Below, piece after piece: positions 21,782 to 33,955 of a stretch of DNA of 64,000 nt. Each line of letters begins with the position of its first letter. Within the stretch, counting starts at the first letter, position 1. This DNA is from Isoetes taiwanensis (taxonomy: Eukaryota; Streptophyta; Lycopodiopsida; Isoetales; Isoetaceae), in assembly GCA_021234155.1 (NCBI GenBank), contig JAJEKV010000010.1, positions 11,020,511 to 11,084,510 of the forward strand, in the 5' to 3' direction. The position numbers were made by a program, and so were the translations under genes. The notes under the pieces are model-generated. The model was not told the DNA's origin. It saw only the letters and a list, made by a program, of their open reading frames with translations, and did not search any database.

Positions 21782-21996
21782 ATATTGATATTGAATGTAG
21801 GCAAATCGATTAAGGTTGTGCCTATTTAAATTAATAACATAAAATATCACAGAGCGCCCCACTTTACATACGCACACAACCATTACAAAAATAAGAATGA
21901 CAAAGAGGCATAGTTTGGACATGTTTTCCTCATTGTGGCCCAAAAATATTTATAGGCTCTCAACTTACGCCCAGCAACGCTGGGCACCGTTACTAG

Positions 21997-24189
21997 TTTA
22001 AAAGATTGTCTACTCATTTAAAAGATTGTCTTGAAATGTATGGGTATCTTCTTTTAGTTGACATCCGAACGGGAGAATATAAATATTGAGAAATTATATT
22101 TTTTGCGAAATTTGACCTTACGCAGTATTGAAACTTGCACAACATGCCACGGCGAAACATGCAACAGCATGGCTGCATTTGATTTTTAAAGGCATGATGT
22201 CAATAGTTGGAATAGGGCATTAGTCTTGATTTTTAAAGGCATGATGTCAATAGTTGGAATAGGGCATTAGTCATGGGTATTAAATAAAAGAAGTAGAGTG
22301 GAATAGACAAATAGAATAAAATGTGAGTGGAATATTATAAAATGTGATAGTGGAATGGGATGGGTGATGAGTGTGTAGAGTACTTCATTGCCTGTGACCT
22401 TAAGATCATTTCTTATATATTCACACGACTTTGGCTTCATAAAAATGCATTGCTGTAACAAAACTACAATCGAAGTGCAATAGTAGAAAATTGAATATCT
22501 GTGTAATTGGCAACACGTGTTTCGAACAATCAAACACACGTGGAGGATGCATGTAGGGATGGTAAACATGTGCAAATATAGAGGTCAAAGAATGTCAATC
22601 TTAAAATGGAGTTGCCCACTGAAAATTGTGAATAAGTTCCAACAAAACCACTTGACCTTATTGATGTGGTGGGCCTAAGAAAAAGACTATGGGTGGTTAT
22701 AAATTTGGTGCTGCTGTAAGATTCCTATTAGATAATAAGTTACCGAACACTTTGGTCAACATGCTGAGTACAAATTGTCTGCAATTATAAAGACTGCCAG
22801 CTTGCCAATTAAGCTGAAACATTGCCAACCCTTCTGCCATCGGTAGCAGTGACTTCAGATTCATTAGTGTTGTACCTTCCTCTTCCATATGGCTCAGGAT
22901 CATCAAAGGATTTAAGAAAGCTGTGTTTTAATTTCAAATATAGTTATCGGATGTGCTTAAGTTCTATCGTGGGATGCAAAATGCTGATAACAACATGAAT
23001 CTCTTATTACAATGGTCTAGCAAATCAATAGAATTGATGTACTTTTGCTACAAACTTGAAATGGGAAAGCAGTCTGAACACTTGCATCAATCAGTTATGA
23101 CCAAAACAATGCAATTTCAATCAGACAATACCTGGGTCAGAGAAGGAAGCCAGCTTGGAACACCTTTCATGCTTGTCAATAGAGCATGAGAAGTCTGACT
23201 CTGCTGATAATTTATCTGAGCCATTGTGCAAAGGCCATTAGCTTCGGCTCGGCATTTTACCTGAGAATGATCACTTGCAGATGTAGCTACTTCCTCTGAC
23301 AATATTGTTTGGGAAAAGGTGTTTGCGAAGTTCTTGAACCTATCTTAGCAAGCCAAGTCCATGTAGTTGACCTTGGAACAGATTCGCGGTAAAGGACCCT
23401 TCCGAGCATGAGGCAATTGATGATGTCCGGGCGAAACAGATGCAATCGCTAACCCGACCTCTTCTTTGGATGAACAACATGAGCCAGACTTCCAGAGGCA
23501 ATAGACGTCTGCACCGATTTTGCATTACTTTGATGACTTTCTTGAGCACTCAATAGCCTAGTGCCTCAACTATTGCTCCAGCTGAGTCTGCAACCATCTA
23601 ACATTGAAATTATGGCAAGCAAAGGTACAAAATATGGATACATATGAATGAGAAATTGCTGGCATGGGGTTAAGAATTATGGGAGGTCACATGTTGAGGA
23701 GCTGCCTGAGATTGATAGGACTAATGTCAGAAGGAGGTCCATTGAGAACTCTATTGACAATAATCATGTTAAGACTGCGTGTTGAGTGGTACGGGTTCCA
23801 CTACAGAAAGGCATCTCACCCTTGACAAAGATTAGAACCTGTGGTATAAACAACACACCCATTGAACGCCCCTTATCCATAGCAAGCATTCACTGTATCA
23901 GAATACCCGCACAACACAATACAACCTTAGGATTGTGCCCATTTCTTTCGATTCGATTCAGTTAAATAGGTTAACAATCGAAATTCAATTTAAACCTTAA
24001 ATACATGAGTATGGAGAATTCTATTCTGATCAACTTGTATATATATGTGTATAGAGAACTTACCGAAGTTTCCAGGATTCATTATAATGTCCATGGTTAT
24101 GTCGAATCCATTAGAATAAACACAGCATCTGAAAACTGTTGGTTTAGTCTTTCCTGGTCTGACCAATCCATCTACAAAGACAGGTACTA
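21997..24189. other. Helitron E interior with unassigned exon-like frames
   Basis: On the minus strand, 22906-22697 and 23302-23117 are open and end at plausible GT donors (for example LLTSMKGVPSWLPSLTQ then GT). They could be captured exons in the orientation of E. No family is recognised. The rest holds nothing identifiable. Confidence 0.3.
22179..22272. repeat. 47 bp perfect tandem duplication
   Basis: Two adjacent copies beginning TTGATTTTTAAAGGCATG, at 22179 and 22226, apparently identical. Confidence 0.88.
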
Positions 24190-25006
24190 TCTATATATAT
24201 AATAATAAAGGCGTTTTGTGATAGTCTGTGCAGCATCTTGGCCGTTGACTTTTTTTAATCTGTTTTGATCCGTAGATTTAGCGGTTTTGTTTTGCGCGCA
24301 TTTTGTAATACCCATTGCATTGCAACAACCACCGGAGCTATGGTGATGCCTTTCCTTTCTCGATTTGGTGTCGATGGTAAGTTCTTAAACATTTTCCTCT
24401 GAGTTGCTTATGGCCATTTTGATTTGGTGCCGGTGATGAGTTCCTAAGCCGGTATCATCTCTATATCTCTTACGCCTCGCTTTGTTTTACGTTTTTTTTT
24501 TTTTATAATTTCTCTTCCCTATTCATTCGATTTCCCTATTCATTCTATTCCTGTGTGATGCATAGTCTTGCGACATGGTTTTCGTGCCAGGGCTCTATTC
24601 TGGCATTCTCAGTTTGGATTTATCTACAACCGTTTACAATATTCCAGTTTTTGATCATTTCTTATGGATCAGACAAGTTGTAGATCTGTGCAATGCTTTG
24701 CATGGATTTGCATTTGTAACGACTTCTTGCTTTCATTCTTTGCTTTGGGCGGAGGTATGCATTGGGTGTCTCATGTCCATGTCTTATTATGCATACCTCA
24801 ATTCTTGCTCATGTCCATTTTATCACAAGTATTTTATCCATTTCGGTGTGGCAACAAGTAACAGCACATGGTATTCTTTGTGGGTCATGCAAAAATTGTA
24901 AGGCCATATTATTCTGGTGGGCAAGATCTGCTGACTTAAGCCAGCTTGCAAAACTGGCTCATAAGATTGGAAAATCCATCCAGCGACCCGGGGTTATGTC
25001 TTAATC

Positions 25007-25267
25007 CTGGGTCTATGCTGATAAGATTGTAGTCTGGCCTAAGGAAAGTCATGCTTCTGTTTTACCAAATCCGGGTAAGCATCCTGCCTCAGGCTTTGGG
25101 TTTAATTTACATGGTTTAACAGAGCTGTTTTTTAATCTTCCAGATATGAAGATTACGAGGCGGTGCGTAATCTTGGAAGGAGCAAGCATATCGAAGTATT
25201 TGAAGGTATTAATTGTGCCAACAATCAACGTTGTGTCATTAAAATCTTAAAACCAGTGAAAAATAAG
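25007..25267 (+). pseudogene. Captured casein kinase II alpha-subunit exons 1 and 2
   Basis: Exon 2 (25144-25267) reads [18 protein letters not shown], then [12 protein letters not shown]. This is the CK2 alpha N-lobe: the glycine-rich loop (normally GRGKYSEV, here GRSKHIEV) and the catalytic lysine in IKILKPV. It is bounded by a TTCCAG acceptor and a GTAAAG donor. The preceding exon (about 25007-25074) is more diverged (WVYADKIVV.PKE, matching the usual RVYADVNV.RPKE), with donor GTAAGC. The rest of the kinase (about 270 residues with the catalytic loop and activation segment) is absent, so no kinase can be made. CK2 is a constitutive Ser/Thr kinase; this is only a captured fragment. Confidence 0.85.
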
Positions 25268-25735
25268 GTAAAGTTACATTGAAGCTTTTAATTGCTGGTT
25301 TTTATTTCACTATTCAACGGCATTGAAGGTGCTACAATCTTACTAGGTATTGTCTACAAATTTGTTTAAAAAATGTTAAAATGCTTTTCGCCTTGAGAAC
25401 GATACTCCAGATGCTTCGATTGCCGAGTAACATCTGAGGAACATCTATGGTAGATCCATTCCTGCCGCAACATCTATGGCAGATCCAAAAATATGCCTAT
25501 TTCATAGGAGCAGATAGGAGCAGTTGATGGAAAAAACTAGGGTTCTTGAAATATGGCTATGATGGCACCTATTACTTCGACTTTGAACCCAAATGCACCC
25601 CACTTTGTGCTGGCAACGTATATGGCCATTGAGGATTCCGCAACGTATTTAAAATTGATGCATGTAAAGCATGATGCTGAAAATAGAGGATGAGAAGTTT
25701 GTAGGTAAAAAGCTGGACTTCTTTATTTCACACAG

Positions 25736-27690
25736 GAATGTGAATGATGGCTTTAAGGTCAACACACAGAGTCATCTTGTGCCGATTTTGGCATCTGTTA
25801 TAAAGGTATGTATCTTTCTGTTTATCTTATGGTAGATTGTTAATGTCTATGTTAACAACTCTTATTTGTCAACAAGATGCTGATTATTATATTTTTAGTA
25901 TTTTAACAGTAAAAAATGGATGGCAGGCAGAACTTAACAAACCATTGTCAATAGTAACTCCACATAATATGAATGGGGATGTGCCAGACACAGTTGAAAC
26001 AAGAAAGGAAGACCTTGGCGAGAACAGTCAGCATCATCCTCTACTATTGCAGGTAGTAATTGTCTGTTCTGCCTGGAACTAGAGTTAAAAGGGAAAATTT
26101 TATCTTCCATGGAAAATGAAAAATGTTGCTCCTGTTAAGCAAACCAACATCTTCTTGGGTTGTTAAGAATGACATTTTTTCTGTGATTTCTTTATACAGC
26201 TACTTGCCAATGAGATCGGTTGCTCAGTAGTTGACATTTGAGATTTTGAGCTGCAAGTCTGTGACACGCAGGCGAGTGTTGTTGGGGGTGCCCTTAGGGA
26301 GTTTGTATTCTCTGGAAGACTTGACAATCTATGCACGTCATTTTGTTCTCTCAAGGTGATGTTAGAATATTATGTTATAAAAACTGATAACTTGAAGTGA
26401 ACTAACTGACATGCCATTCAGGCTTTGATTGATGCAACAAGTCTGGACTCTTTAGAAGAAGAGTTGGGTGTTCGTATGATTGCTTTATTTGACCATGAAG
26501 AGGTTGGATCCAATTCGGCACAGGGTGCTGGATCTCCTGTCATGTTTGATGCTCTCAAGAGGATAACGCATTCAGTCAGTACAAATGTGATTCAGGTAAT
26601 GATCTTGATTCACAGACTTTGCACAATAGATAGGAATGACTATTTTGTTAGGGTCAAGTTATCAGAATCAATTTTTTTAAGATCGGCTCCTTGTTTTGGT
26701 TGCTGAAAGTATTCTAGAGCACAAGGTCTATGGCGACTTCTATGGATTCAGGGAACCTTGTGAAATGTAAAGCAGGCTGTTTTTTTCTCAAAATTGGTAG
26801 ATGGTTCTTATGTTCACTTATGCGCTTCGGGCTGCAAGCATTAGATTCATTTACTGTGAGAGAAGGACAATTGGGCCTCTTGACCTTTTCAGCCTCTGGA
26901 CTCTGGCATTGCCACAGTCTGCATCCTCCTCTCTGTAACTACTGCTACTTTCTGCCATTTGCCAACTTCAGACGACCCATATTATGTACGTGTTTATATA
27001 TCAATCTCTCCTAGATGTAGTGAACTTGCCCTATGTTTCTTCTTTTGTGTCTCTTCTGTTATTTTGGTCTCTAGATATACATAATGCATCTCAAGCTCTA
27101 TTTGTACTTCTTATTTTTCACTCTTATGAGAAATTGCCAAACAACAACACCTTTCTCTCCTTCCATCTCATGGCATTTTGTTTACCTATGAACACTATGG
27201 TGGAAGTGATTCTTACGCTGTCTTCTTAATGGAGATGGAATCTGATAGAGGAACTGCATAGAACTTTTAAAACATAGGACATGCCATCATATGGTAGAGA
27301 ATGGTGTAAAATATGACGATCTGCATATGTGGCTTGGCTCTGTTTACCATATTTCCTCTTGTCTACATACTTGCAGATGACCATTGAGAAGGCGATCTAA
27401 AATAGTTTTTTGGTTTCTGCAAATATGGCTCACTGTCTACATCCCAATTACACAGTACGTATTCTTGCTTATATAGGCTATTGTATTTGGATTATTTATG
27501 TATAATACAAGGCATCATCATATGTACTCCCAGGATAAGCATCATGATAGTCATCGGCCAAAGATGCACAAAGGGCGTGTTATCAAGCATAATGCCAATC
27601 AACGTTACGCCACATATGCCGTTACTGCTTACACATTTCGAGAGATCAGGAGATGGCATGGCATTCCTTTCATGCTTGATTAGGTTTCAG
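25736..27690 (+). pseudogene. Captured aspartyl aminopeptidase (peptidase family M18), six exons, with stops
   Basis: Exons with splice sites: 25736-25805 (NVNDGFKVNTQSHLVPIL), 25927-26052 (AELNKP...HHPLLLQ), 26200-26355, 26422-26595 (ALFDHEEVGSNSAQGAGSP), 27377-27454, and 27534 to about 27680 (HNANQRYATYAVTAYTFRE). The order and reading match plant DNPEP-type enzymes, which remove N-terminal Asp/Glu from peptides with a dinuclear zinc site. The Glu-Glu pair of DHEEVGS is kept. However, exon 3 has an in-frame TGA (26239-26241, replacing Cys in DICDFE), exon 5 has a TAA (27398-27400), and the metal-binding Asp of SADMAH is Asn. A TAG stands at the end of the sixth exon. N-terminal exons and the C-terminal exons with the last His ligand are missing. 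Confidence 0.9.
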
Positions 27691-28570
27691 GTCTTTATTA
27701 GTTGCATATGCCAGCCTTGTTTCTGCATAAGCATCTAGCTACTGGTTATTTCTAAGAAGCTGGCTAGCTATTGCAGTTGCTACATCTTATCTTTTAGTTT
27801 TTATGAATGAGTGATTTAGGCTACTGATATGAACATGGCACTGAGCAAGGGATGTTGCAATGATACCTATTTATATGACATTAAGTTGCATGCCTGTAGC
27901 AAGCAAATCTTAGCTACCATAAATGAAGATTGAAAAGCCATTAGTTGTTCACGCAATGTATACTGCACATGGCCGTGAATTCTCTACCTTTGGCAGAGAT
28001 TTTAAATATTTATTCCATTTGCATCTGAATCCATTTGCATTTGGCAAGTTTAACTTGCAGATGTGTTTTTGTTCTTTTTGTTTCCCTTTTAGAGCCTGAG
28101 CAATAGAGAAACAAGGAAGAATGAAAAACAAGGATATGAAGCATTTGCTTTGCCAAAGCAGAAGAGAATGAAACTGTTGCAGCAACAACAAGGATCCTCC
28201 TAGGTACAGAGCACAAATATCTCCTTGCTTTACAAACCATTTATTCAATGTCTTCACTGCCGGGATCTGCAGATAAGAGGAAGAAGGAAAACAAGGCAAG
28301 GCAGTGGAAATGCTCACCTGGAGCTATGGATGGTTGTAAATCTGTGGCAACTGTATTGCTTATTATGTTGGTATGAGTCCCAGTGTTTTTTATCTCGGCC
28401 CTATTGCAGTTGAGAATTAGAGATTGTGAAGCAGACCTACTTGCCTAGATCCTTGGTTATTATTGCCCAACTTGATATGCTTAGTTTTTTCATGCCTAAG
28501 GATTACAGTCAACTGGTAAGATGTAAAGTTTGATATAAAAATTAACGGAACAGATGTAGTTATGTTCCTT

Positions 28571-28602
28571 AAAAGTTCTTTTTTTTTTTTTTTTTTTTTT
28601 TT
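28571..28602. repeat. Poly(T) tract
   Basis: An uninterrupted run of T, possibly the tail of a minus-strand retroelement; no target duplication recognised. Confidence 0.6.
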
Positions 28603-29779
28603 ATGATTTTGCTCTTAGTTTGGATCAGCTGTCTTAGATTTCAAGTTCCATGATCGTGGAAGACGGGAGACCACGCTGGAAGAGTTCTCAAACCTTCGGC
28701 ACTAGATAAAACAGCTCTATATTCTACTCTCATATCTTATTTATTTATCACCTTTAACATGTAATGACATAAGATGATTTTTATTTTGTTATATGTTATA
28801 TGGATAGATACCCTGCATCCTAGGACTGTATCCTTTTGTAGGCACATGAAGATAGCAACAAGTATACACTTCGGACTGCCAATGGCGCAACATGGATGTT
28901 GTATGGGATATAGTTGTTGAATTTCTAACCTCCAAATGCACTGGAAAACTGCACTGAAGGATGCCAATGCAAATTGCACAAGGGCCTCTTCTGTCATGAT
29001 GGTGCAATAAGCTAGATATAGAATTTGAATACGAATTTGTGGATTAGAGCGGCCACTGGTGGATGGCTTATGACATTGAGAATTGGACATTTAATAATGA
29101 TATCGTCATGGAGCGTCTTTTTTGCAAGCACTTGGCTATTGGGTCAATACTTATGCCTTGCTGCTATTTTGGTCATCACTGCACGCCAAAATCAAATCAT
29201 CATCACATTCTAGCAATGCATTGTGGTGCAAAACTTCAGTTTTTTGAAAAATGATTTGCAGAGCGCTGTCACTTCAGTTGGGGAAGCTGGTATACCTTTT
29301 CTGACACCATAAAAAAAGCACGTTCCAGCATCGCAGCCATGGTAGCTTTATGCAATCTGAATAGCATGTAACTGTTTCAAGTTTGTAATCTGGGAGAATT
29401 AGAGGTTTCTATATTGTAAGCTGCAGGCAATACAGTAACATTCTGCAAAAATATATGTTTCCTAAAATGTATTGCTTGCAAAATGAAGCAGAAAACATGC
29501 AGGTTGCAAAATGAAGCAGGAAATAGGCAGGTTGACATGGATCATACTATTGAAGAAACAGAGCACCATATAAATTAATGGCAGCATGTACCCAGATTAG
29601 ATTTGATTGTGCAGATCCTTGCTATGCACTGCTCTATCTAACTGATGCAGGAAGCAACATCAATAATGTCCAGCATCAAATGTTGAAAAATGGTGGAATA
29701 GATTGCACTCATCATTTTCGCCAATAATGTATTTCATGTATAATATGAATGCATATTTTAAATGTCATCACAATTTGAA

Positions 29780-30065
29780 AGGGGCTTTAAATATGATAAA
29801 TTGTCGAATTACAAGCTTTGCCCTAACTGTATTGCTATATTACAATGTCATATTTTCAGCTTCATTTTTTATCCTATTGTATTATTACCATTTTATGTGT
29901 TGAACTACTTGAAAATGGTTCTACTACTATATTATGTCGTCATACTTTTTAACTTCATTTTTATCCTATTGTATTGTTACATTTCATGTGTTAAACTACA
30001 AGACAATGATTATCCTATTGTATTGTTACTATTTCACGTGTTGAATTACTTGACAATAGTTCTAT
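29780..30065. repeat. Diverged tandem repeat, roughly 100 bp period
   Basis: Three copies of TATCCTATTGTATT(A/G)TTAC with TGTGTTGAA(C/T)TACTTGA(A/C)AAT. Open frames here are repeat artefacts. Confidence 0.65.
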
Positions 30066-31423
30066 CAGAATGTGCAGTTCAACACATTCACAACACATCC
30101 ACATTCATATAAAAGCAACAAAAGAGTGATTATATGGAATTTTGCCTATAAGGCCCATGTGGTCAGCAAATTCATCCTATAGTATTTCTCAATAATGGAT
30201 AGCCGGCATATTAGTTTAGATTTACTGATCCATGATATGCTTTCTTATACAAAAGTTACTGCATGAACCTAAAGGCTGAGCTATGCCATTATCTGCACTG
30301 CTAAGCACATCATATAGATCATACAACTTTGCATTAACTACAGGCTTTGTAGAAACGAAACAGCCTAGCCTATGCCTTAAGTAGACGGGCAATTTTCATT
30401 TAATTGTAAGAGCTAAATCCAATTGATTCGTCTGGCCATTGTTTTCTTTGGAGCTTTCCAGTGTTTGTCCCCTTTTTTTTGTGCGCATCTGGCCTTCTGC
30501 ATTTTTGTTTTATGTGCATCAGCCAGAGTTGCATCTTGAGTTGCATCCTGGTTTTAAGTTCCTCTCAAGACAAATTGGCTTAGATTACCCGCAGAGTGCC
30601 CATCAAAATTGTATCTATTGCATGCAATTATATACGAGTCTGTCAAATCAAAAATAGCATTTTTATGGTTTTTAAGAACACCAAAAAAGGATTGTCATAA
30701 ACCCATTGAAACATTGAGTTGTTGCGATAACATTTAAAACTCTTCCTTTTAAAATTGACAAATCATATGCTTGAAATTGCAGGTATAATTGAGGTGCAGA
30801 TTTCTGACTTGCAATTTGCTGTCATAAAGCCCACAGATTTGATCTTGTAATGCCATAAAAAAGAGAGCCTGGAAAACGACAAAGAATATGACATTGTGCA
30901 ATTACTGTTGCTTCGTATTAATGTATAAATTGTAGAGCATGGCCTTTGTCTAAGCATTGTCTTCGTGGAAGTATTAGCCTGCAAAAGCTTGAACTTACGC
31001 CCTCTTCCCTGGTAGGTGATGGGCAGTCCAGTTGATAATGGCAGTCCAGGAAAATGGGTCTATATATTCCTAATCCAACTTCCTTGTTTGCTCCACGGTA
31101 TAGCCCTAGATATCCATGCATTTCTATTGACAAAATGTATATCCCTATTGTTGAGGCAAGCTTCTCTCCATTCTATTGTAATGAAAATTTCTAATTGATG
31201 CAGATGATCAAATCCAAATATGGTCACTATTTGTGCCGCCTCTGATTGATGGAAAAGATATTGGGTACATAATGTTGGACTCTGCAAATTGAGCTGGTAT
31301 TCTGCTTTTTCACAGAGGTCACTGTGAAACTATTTTAAGAGGGGCTACGTGTATGTCTTAGAATAAGATATTAGAATTGTTGATAAGGTGGTACATTTCT
31401 TTCGCTAAGTTCTTTGTGGTAGA

Positions 31424-31783
31424 TACGGGAACAGGGGATCTTGCAATCACACAAGCAAAGGTATACCATGATGTAAACCGATAGAGATTTGCCTTTGCTG
31501 CCAACCACAGAGATAATAGATCTGTTTTTTATTTAATTTGGAATTTCAAGATCTTGCTCTAACATTGTATGCCTAGATGTAATTAAGTTTGCTTAAACCT
31601 TTGGTATATTGCAAATTTGCAGGCTGGTTATGGGAATGTAAGTGATTTTGAAGTTGCAGGCTACAAATTTAAAAATAAAAACATAACTGCTAAGGTTTCC
31701 CGCAATAGCGGTCACATACTAGGACTCTCCGAAATTTGTGATGATGCCATGTGGAGGGAGATGGCAATGGAGGGTTTTTTTTT
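31424..31783 (+). pseudogene. Two exon-like frames of an unidentified captured gene
   Basis: About 31424-31460 reads DTGTGDLAITQAK, ending at a GT donor. After a TTTGCAG acceptor (31620), 31621-31773 reads AGYGNVSDFEVAGYKFKNK and HILGLSEICDDAMWREM before a 20+ T run. Splice sites and composition look like genuine host exons in the orientation of Helitron D. I do not recognise the protein. Confidence 0.4.
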
Positions 31784-31799
31784 TTTTTTTTTTTTTTTC
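31774..31799. repeat. Poly(T) tract
   Basis: About 26 T in a row immediately after the exon-like frame. Confidence 0.7.
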
Positions 31800-32768
31800 T
31801 TTCTTGGGTGTGCGCAAAGCATCGTATTGCATTTTTTAGATTTGTAGAGAATTGATGTCAATCCTCTAAACTGGAGTACCCACACCTGCCCAATTTTCCT
31901 ATTGTATCAATATGGCCATATTTTTGCTCACATGTCCTCGGCCAATGCATAGACGCGAACTGCTAACATACATTACCAAATTGCTAACATACATTACCAA
32001 ATGAGAAGTTGGCTTAAGCACCCGCAATGTTCAAGGGTGCTGATTTGGCCTTATTACAGACCCAAATTGTAATTATAATCTATCGCATCAGAACATGATG
32101 CAAGTAATTTGGTGTAGGCATAGCCTTACATGGGGTTCAGGGATGGCTTGTTTCCGATCAACATTGGCCCACAAGTTGGACAGAAAGTGTAAACAGAAAG
32201 TAATTACATTTATTTCACCACGCAGGAAGGATGCAACCAACATGGAGTAGAAAATATTTCCAACCAGGGGCCCTTCAACCTTTGTTAAATGACATAACCT
32301 TTGCCATCGAGTTGAAAACCCTAATTGTAAAATATTAAACGTATACGACACAGTTAATAATATGATTGGATTAACATCCATCCAAGAAATCTTACAAACA
32401 TGTTTTCACATTCACCATTGAGAACAACGAAAGGAGCTCGGCAGCTTTTTTATTTTTTTGACATTTCGCGTCATATTCAAGTGCCATTTGAAGGTACATA
32501 TATTCTCTACCTCGGTCGATTATACGCACTTTCAGACTTAGCACGCTGTTAATGTATTCAAATTAGCAATAAATTCGAATGGTAAAGCCATAATCTAGGT
32601 ACATAAATCTTCGAAAAATTGAAGGTCGAAAATACTTGAATAAAATCCTGTATATCATTCCATTATACTTGTGGACATTGTAAAATTCTCAACAAAGATT
32701 GCTTTACTTAATATAAAATATTGGACATAGACAACTCAAAAAAAAAAAAAAATGGCAACGATGACCTT

Positions 32769-32769
<1 letters not shown>

Positions 32770-32800
<31 letters not shown>

Positions 32801-32801
32801 G
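32770..32801. repeat. (GATA)n microsatellite
   Basis: About eight GATA units. Confidence 0.9.
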
Positions 32802-33086
32802 ATGTTAGATGCGAGTATGAATGAGGTGAATTCAATGGTATTATTGCTTTAACTTCATATTGACACATGAACTGTGCTGGTACGATTGAACTAAAAATCG
32901 AGGAGACCATTGGTTGAAGAATATACTGACAAGTTTTGAAACAACTATACTTTTCAGGAAATCAACGCCATAATGTCAAGGTATAATTTCAAGGGTTTGT
33001 AGTAGGACAAAGCTCAACATTGCTTGAACAATATTGCTGTTATTTAATCCCAACAGAAGCCCAGCAACGCTGGGCACTTTTTCTAG

Positions 33087-33805
33087 TAGTTTAATAAGAG
33101 GGCAAAAATGGAACACATAAAACGGTGTGCCTAGGAAGTTTAACATTTAGTACATGCATTAGGAAATATCAGCCTAGCTGCAAAGTCAAGAACCATTCCA
33201 GGAGCTCACCTTCTTGCATCTTCTTGTATAAAATACCTCAGAACCATTTCAGGAGCTCATTCCAAGGCTGCTGTTTAATTGCAACACAGGCTACAAGCTT
33301 CGACCAACATCCTGCAAAAGCTACAAAGGACTGAATAAATATATGAATTTGGCTATGATAGATTTAAAACTTACAGGAATAGCTTTAGTTTACCACAGCG
33401 ATCACCACATTAACCTCAAAACCTTGTAAAGCTTTGGGGCTTCTCCAAATGTGTGCAGGGGTTTAACTTCTGCAAGCAATCCTCCGACCATAGGTCTTCG
33501 CTTCTATGAAGGGTTTCAAAATTCTCATCTGCGAAATAAATGAATGAAAAATCCCTCAGCCGTCTGTTCAACCATCTATTCTTCATCAGCCATCTGTTCA
33601 ATGGTGGCCATAACCATAGAACCACAGCTCGTGCAAGCTTGGGTAAGCCGCCGGATCCTCCCCCGACCCTACCTAGCGAAACTATACTTTCAGCATTTTA
33701 GCCTTTTTATGTTTCAACCGTCCGATAGATAGATAGCAATATCCTAGCCGTCCAAATTAGGGCGAGACTCAAGACAGACATACACCATAATTTTATAATA
33801 TAGGA
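33087..33805 (-). other. 5' portion of Helitron E, no gene seen
   Basis: Follows directly after nested Helitron D and runs to the TCCTATATTATAAAA terminus of E at 33805. The subterminal part resembles the 5' regions of A and C (short purine-to-pyrimidine blocks, 'GACGG'-like motifs). Confidence 0.55.
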
Positions 33806-33821
33806 TAGGATACAGCAATGT

Positions 33822-33932
33822 ACTCTGATCACGCTCCCTTAATCCGGCAAGACCATTTCTGATTCTGAATTTTCATTTTCCCTCAAAAACTCTGATCACG
33901 CTCCCTTAATCCGGCAAGACCATTTCTGATTT
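33822..33932. repeat. 67 bp tandem duplication next to Helitron E
   Basis: ACTCTGATCACGCTCCCTTA starts at 33822 and again at 33889. The second copy is partial and leads into the ATG of the following gene. Confidence 0.85.
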
Positions 33933-33955
33933 CTGGCAAGAAGATCGATCACGAA

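Larger units (their letters stand above)
19138..21996 (+). mobile_element. Helitron C, nested in E
   Basis: Starts TCCTTTATTATAAAG after an A (19137) and ends with hairpin GCCCAGCAACGCTGGGC (21969-21985), ACCGTTA, CTAG (21993-21996) before a T. The first 60 bp match the 5' end of Helitron A closely, including GTATGTCGTGCATAAAACCC. It holds exon-like stretches I cannot assign and no helicase. Confidence 0.85.
24190..33086 (+). mobile_element. Helitron D, 8.9 kb, carrying captured host gene fragments
   Basis: Starts TCTATATATATAATAATAAAGG after an A (24189), a start typical of plant Helitrons. It ends with hairpin GCCCAGCAACGCTGGGC (about 33058-33075), ACTTTTT and CTAG (33083-33086) before a T. 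No Rep/helicase frame. It contains exons of CK2 alpha and of an aspartyl aminopeptidase in the same orientation as the element, plus unassigned exon-like frames. Much of 28000-31400 shows no identifiable gene. Confidence 0.82.
18882..33805 (-). mobile_element. Helitron E, minus strand, containing nested Helitrons C and D
   Basis: Its 3' end is CTAG at 18882-18885 with hairpin GCCCAGCAACGCTGGGC (minus strand, 18893-18909). Its 5' end is TCCTATATTATAAAA reading leftward from 33805, matching the TCCTTTATTATAAAG termini of A and C. The flanks are A and T. After subtracting C (2.9 kb) and D (8.9 kb) about 3.2 kb remain, similar to Helitron A. Pairing of these two ends is inferred, since they are the only unpaired complete ends in the window. 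Its own content is 18882-19137, 21997-24189 and 33087-33805. Confidence 0.65.

Noticed and set aside
25736-27690. A functional aspartyl aminopeptidase gene
   Set aside because: Two in-frame stops, an Asp-to-Asn change at a metal ligand and missing terminal exons; it lies wholly inside a Helitron.
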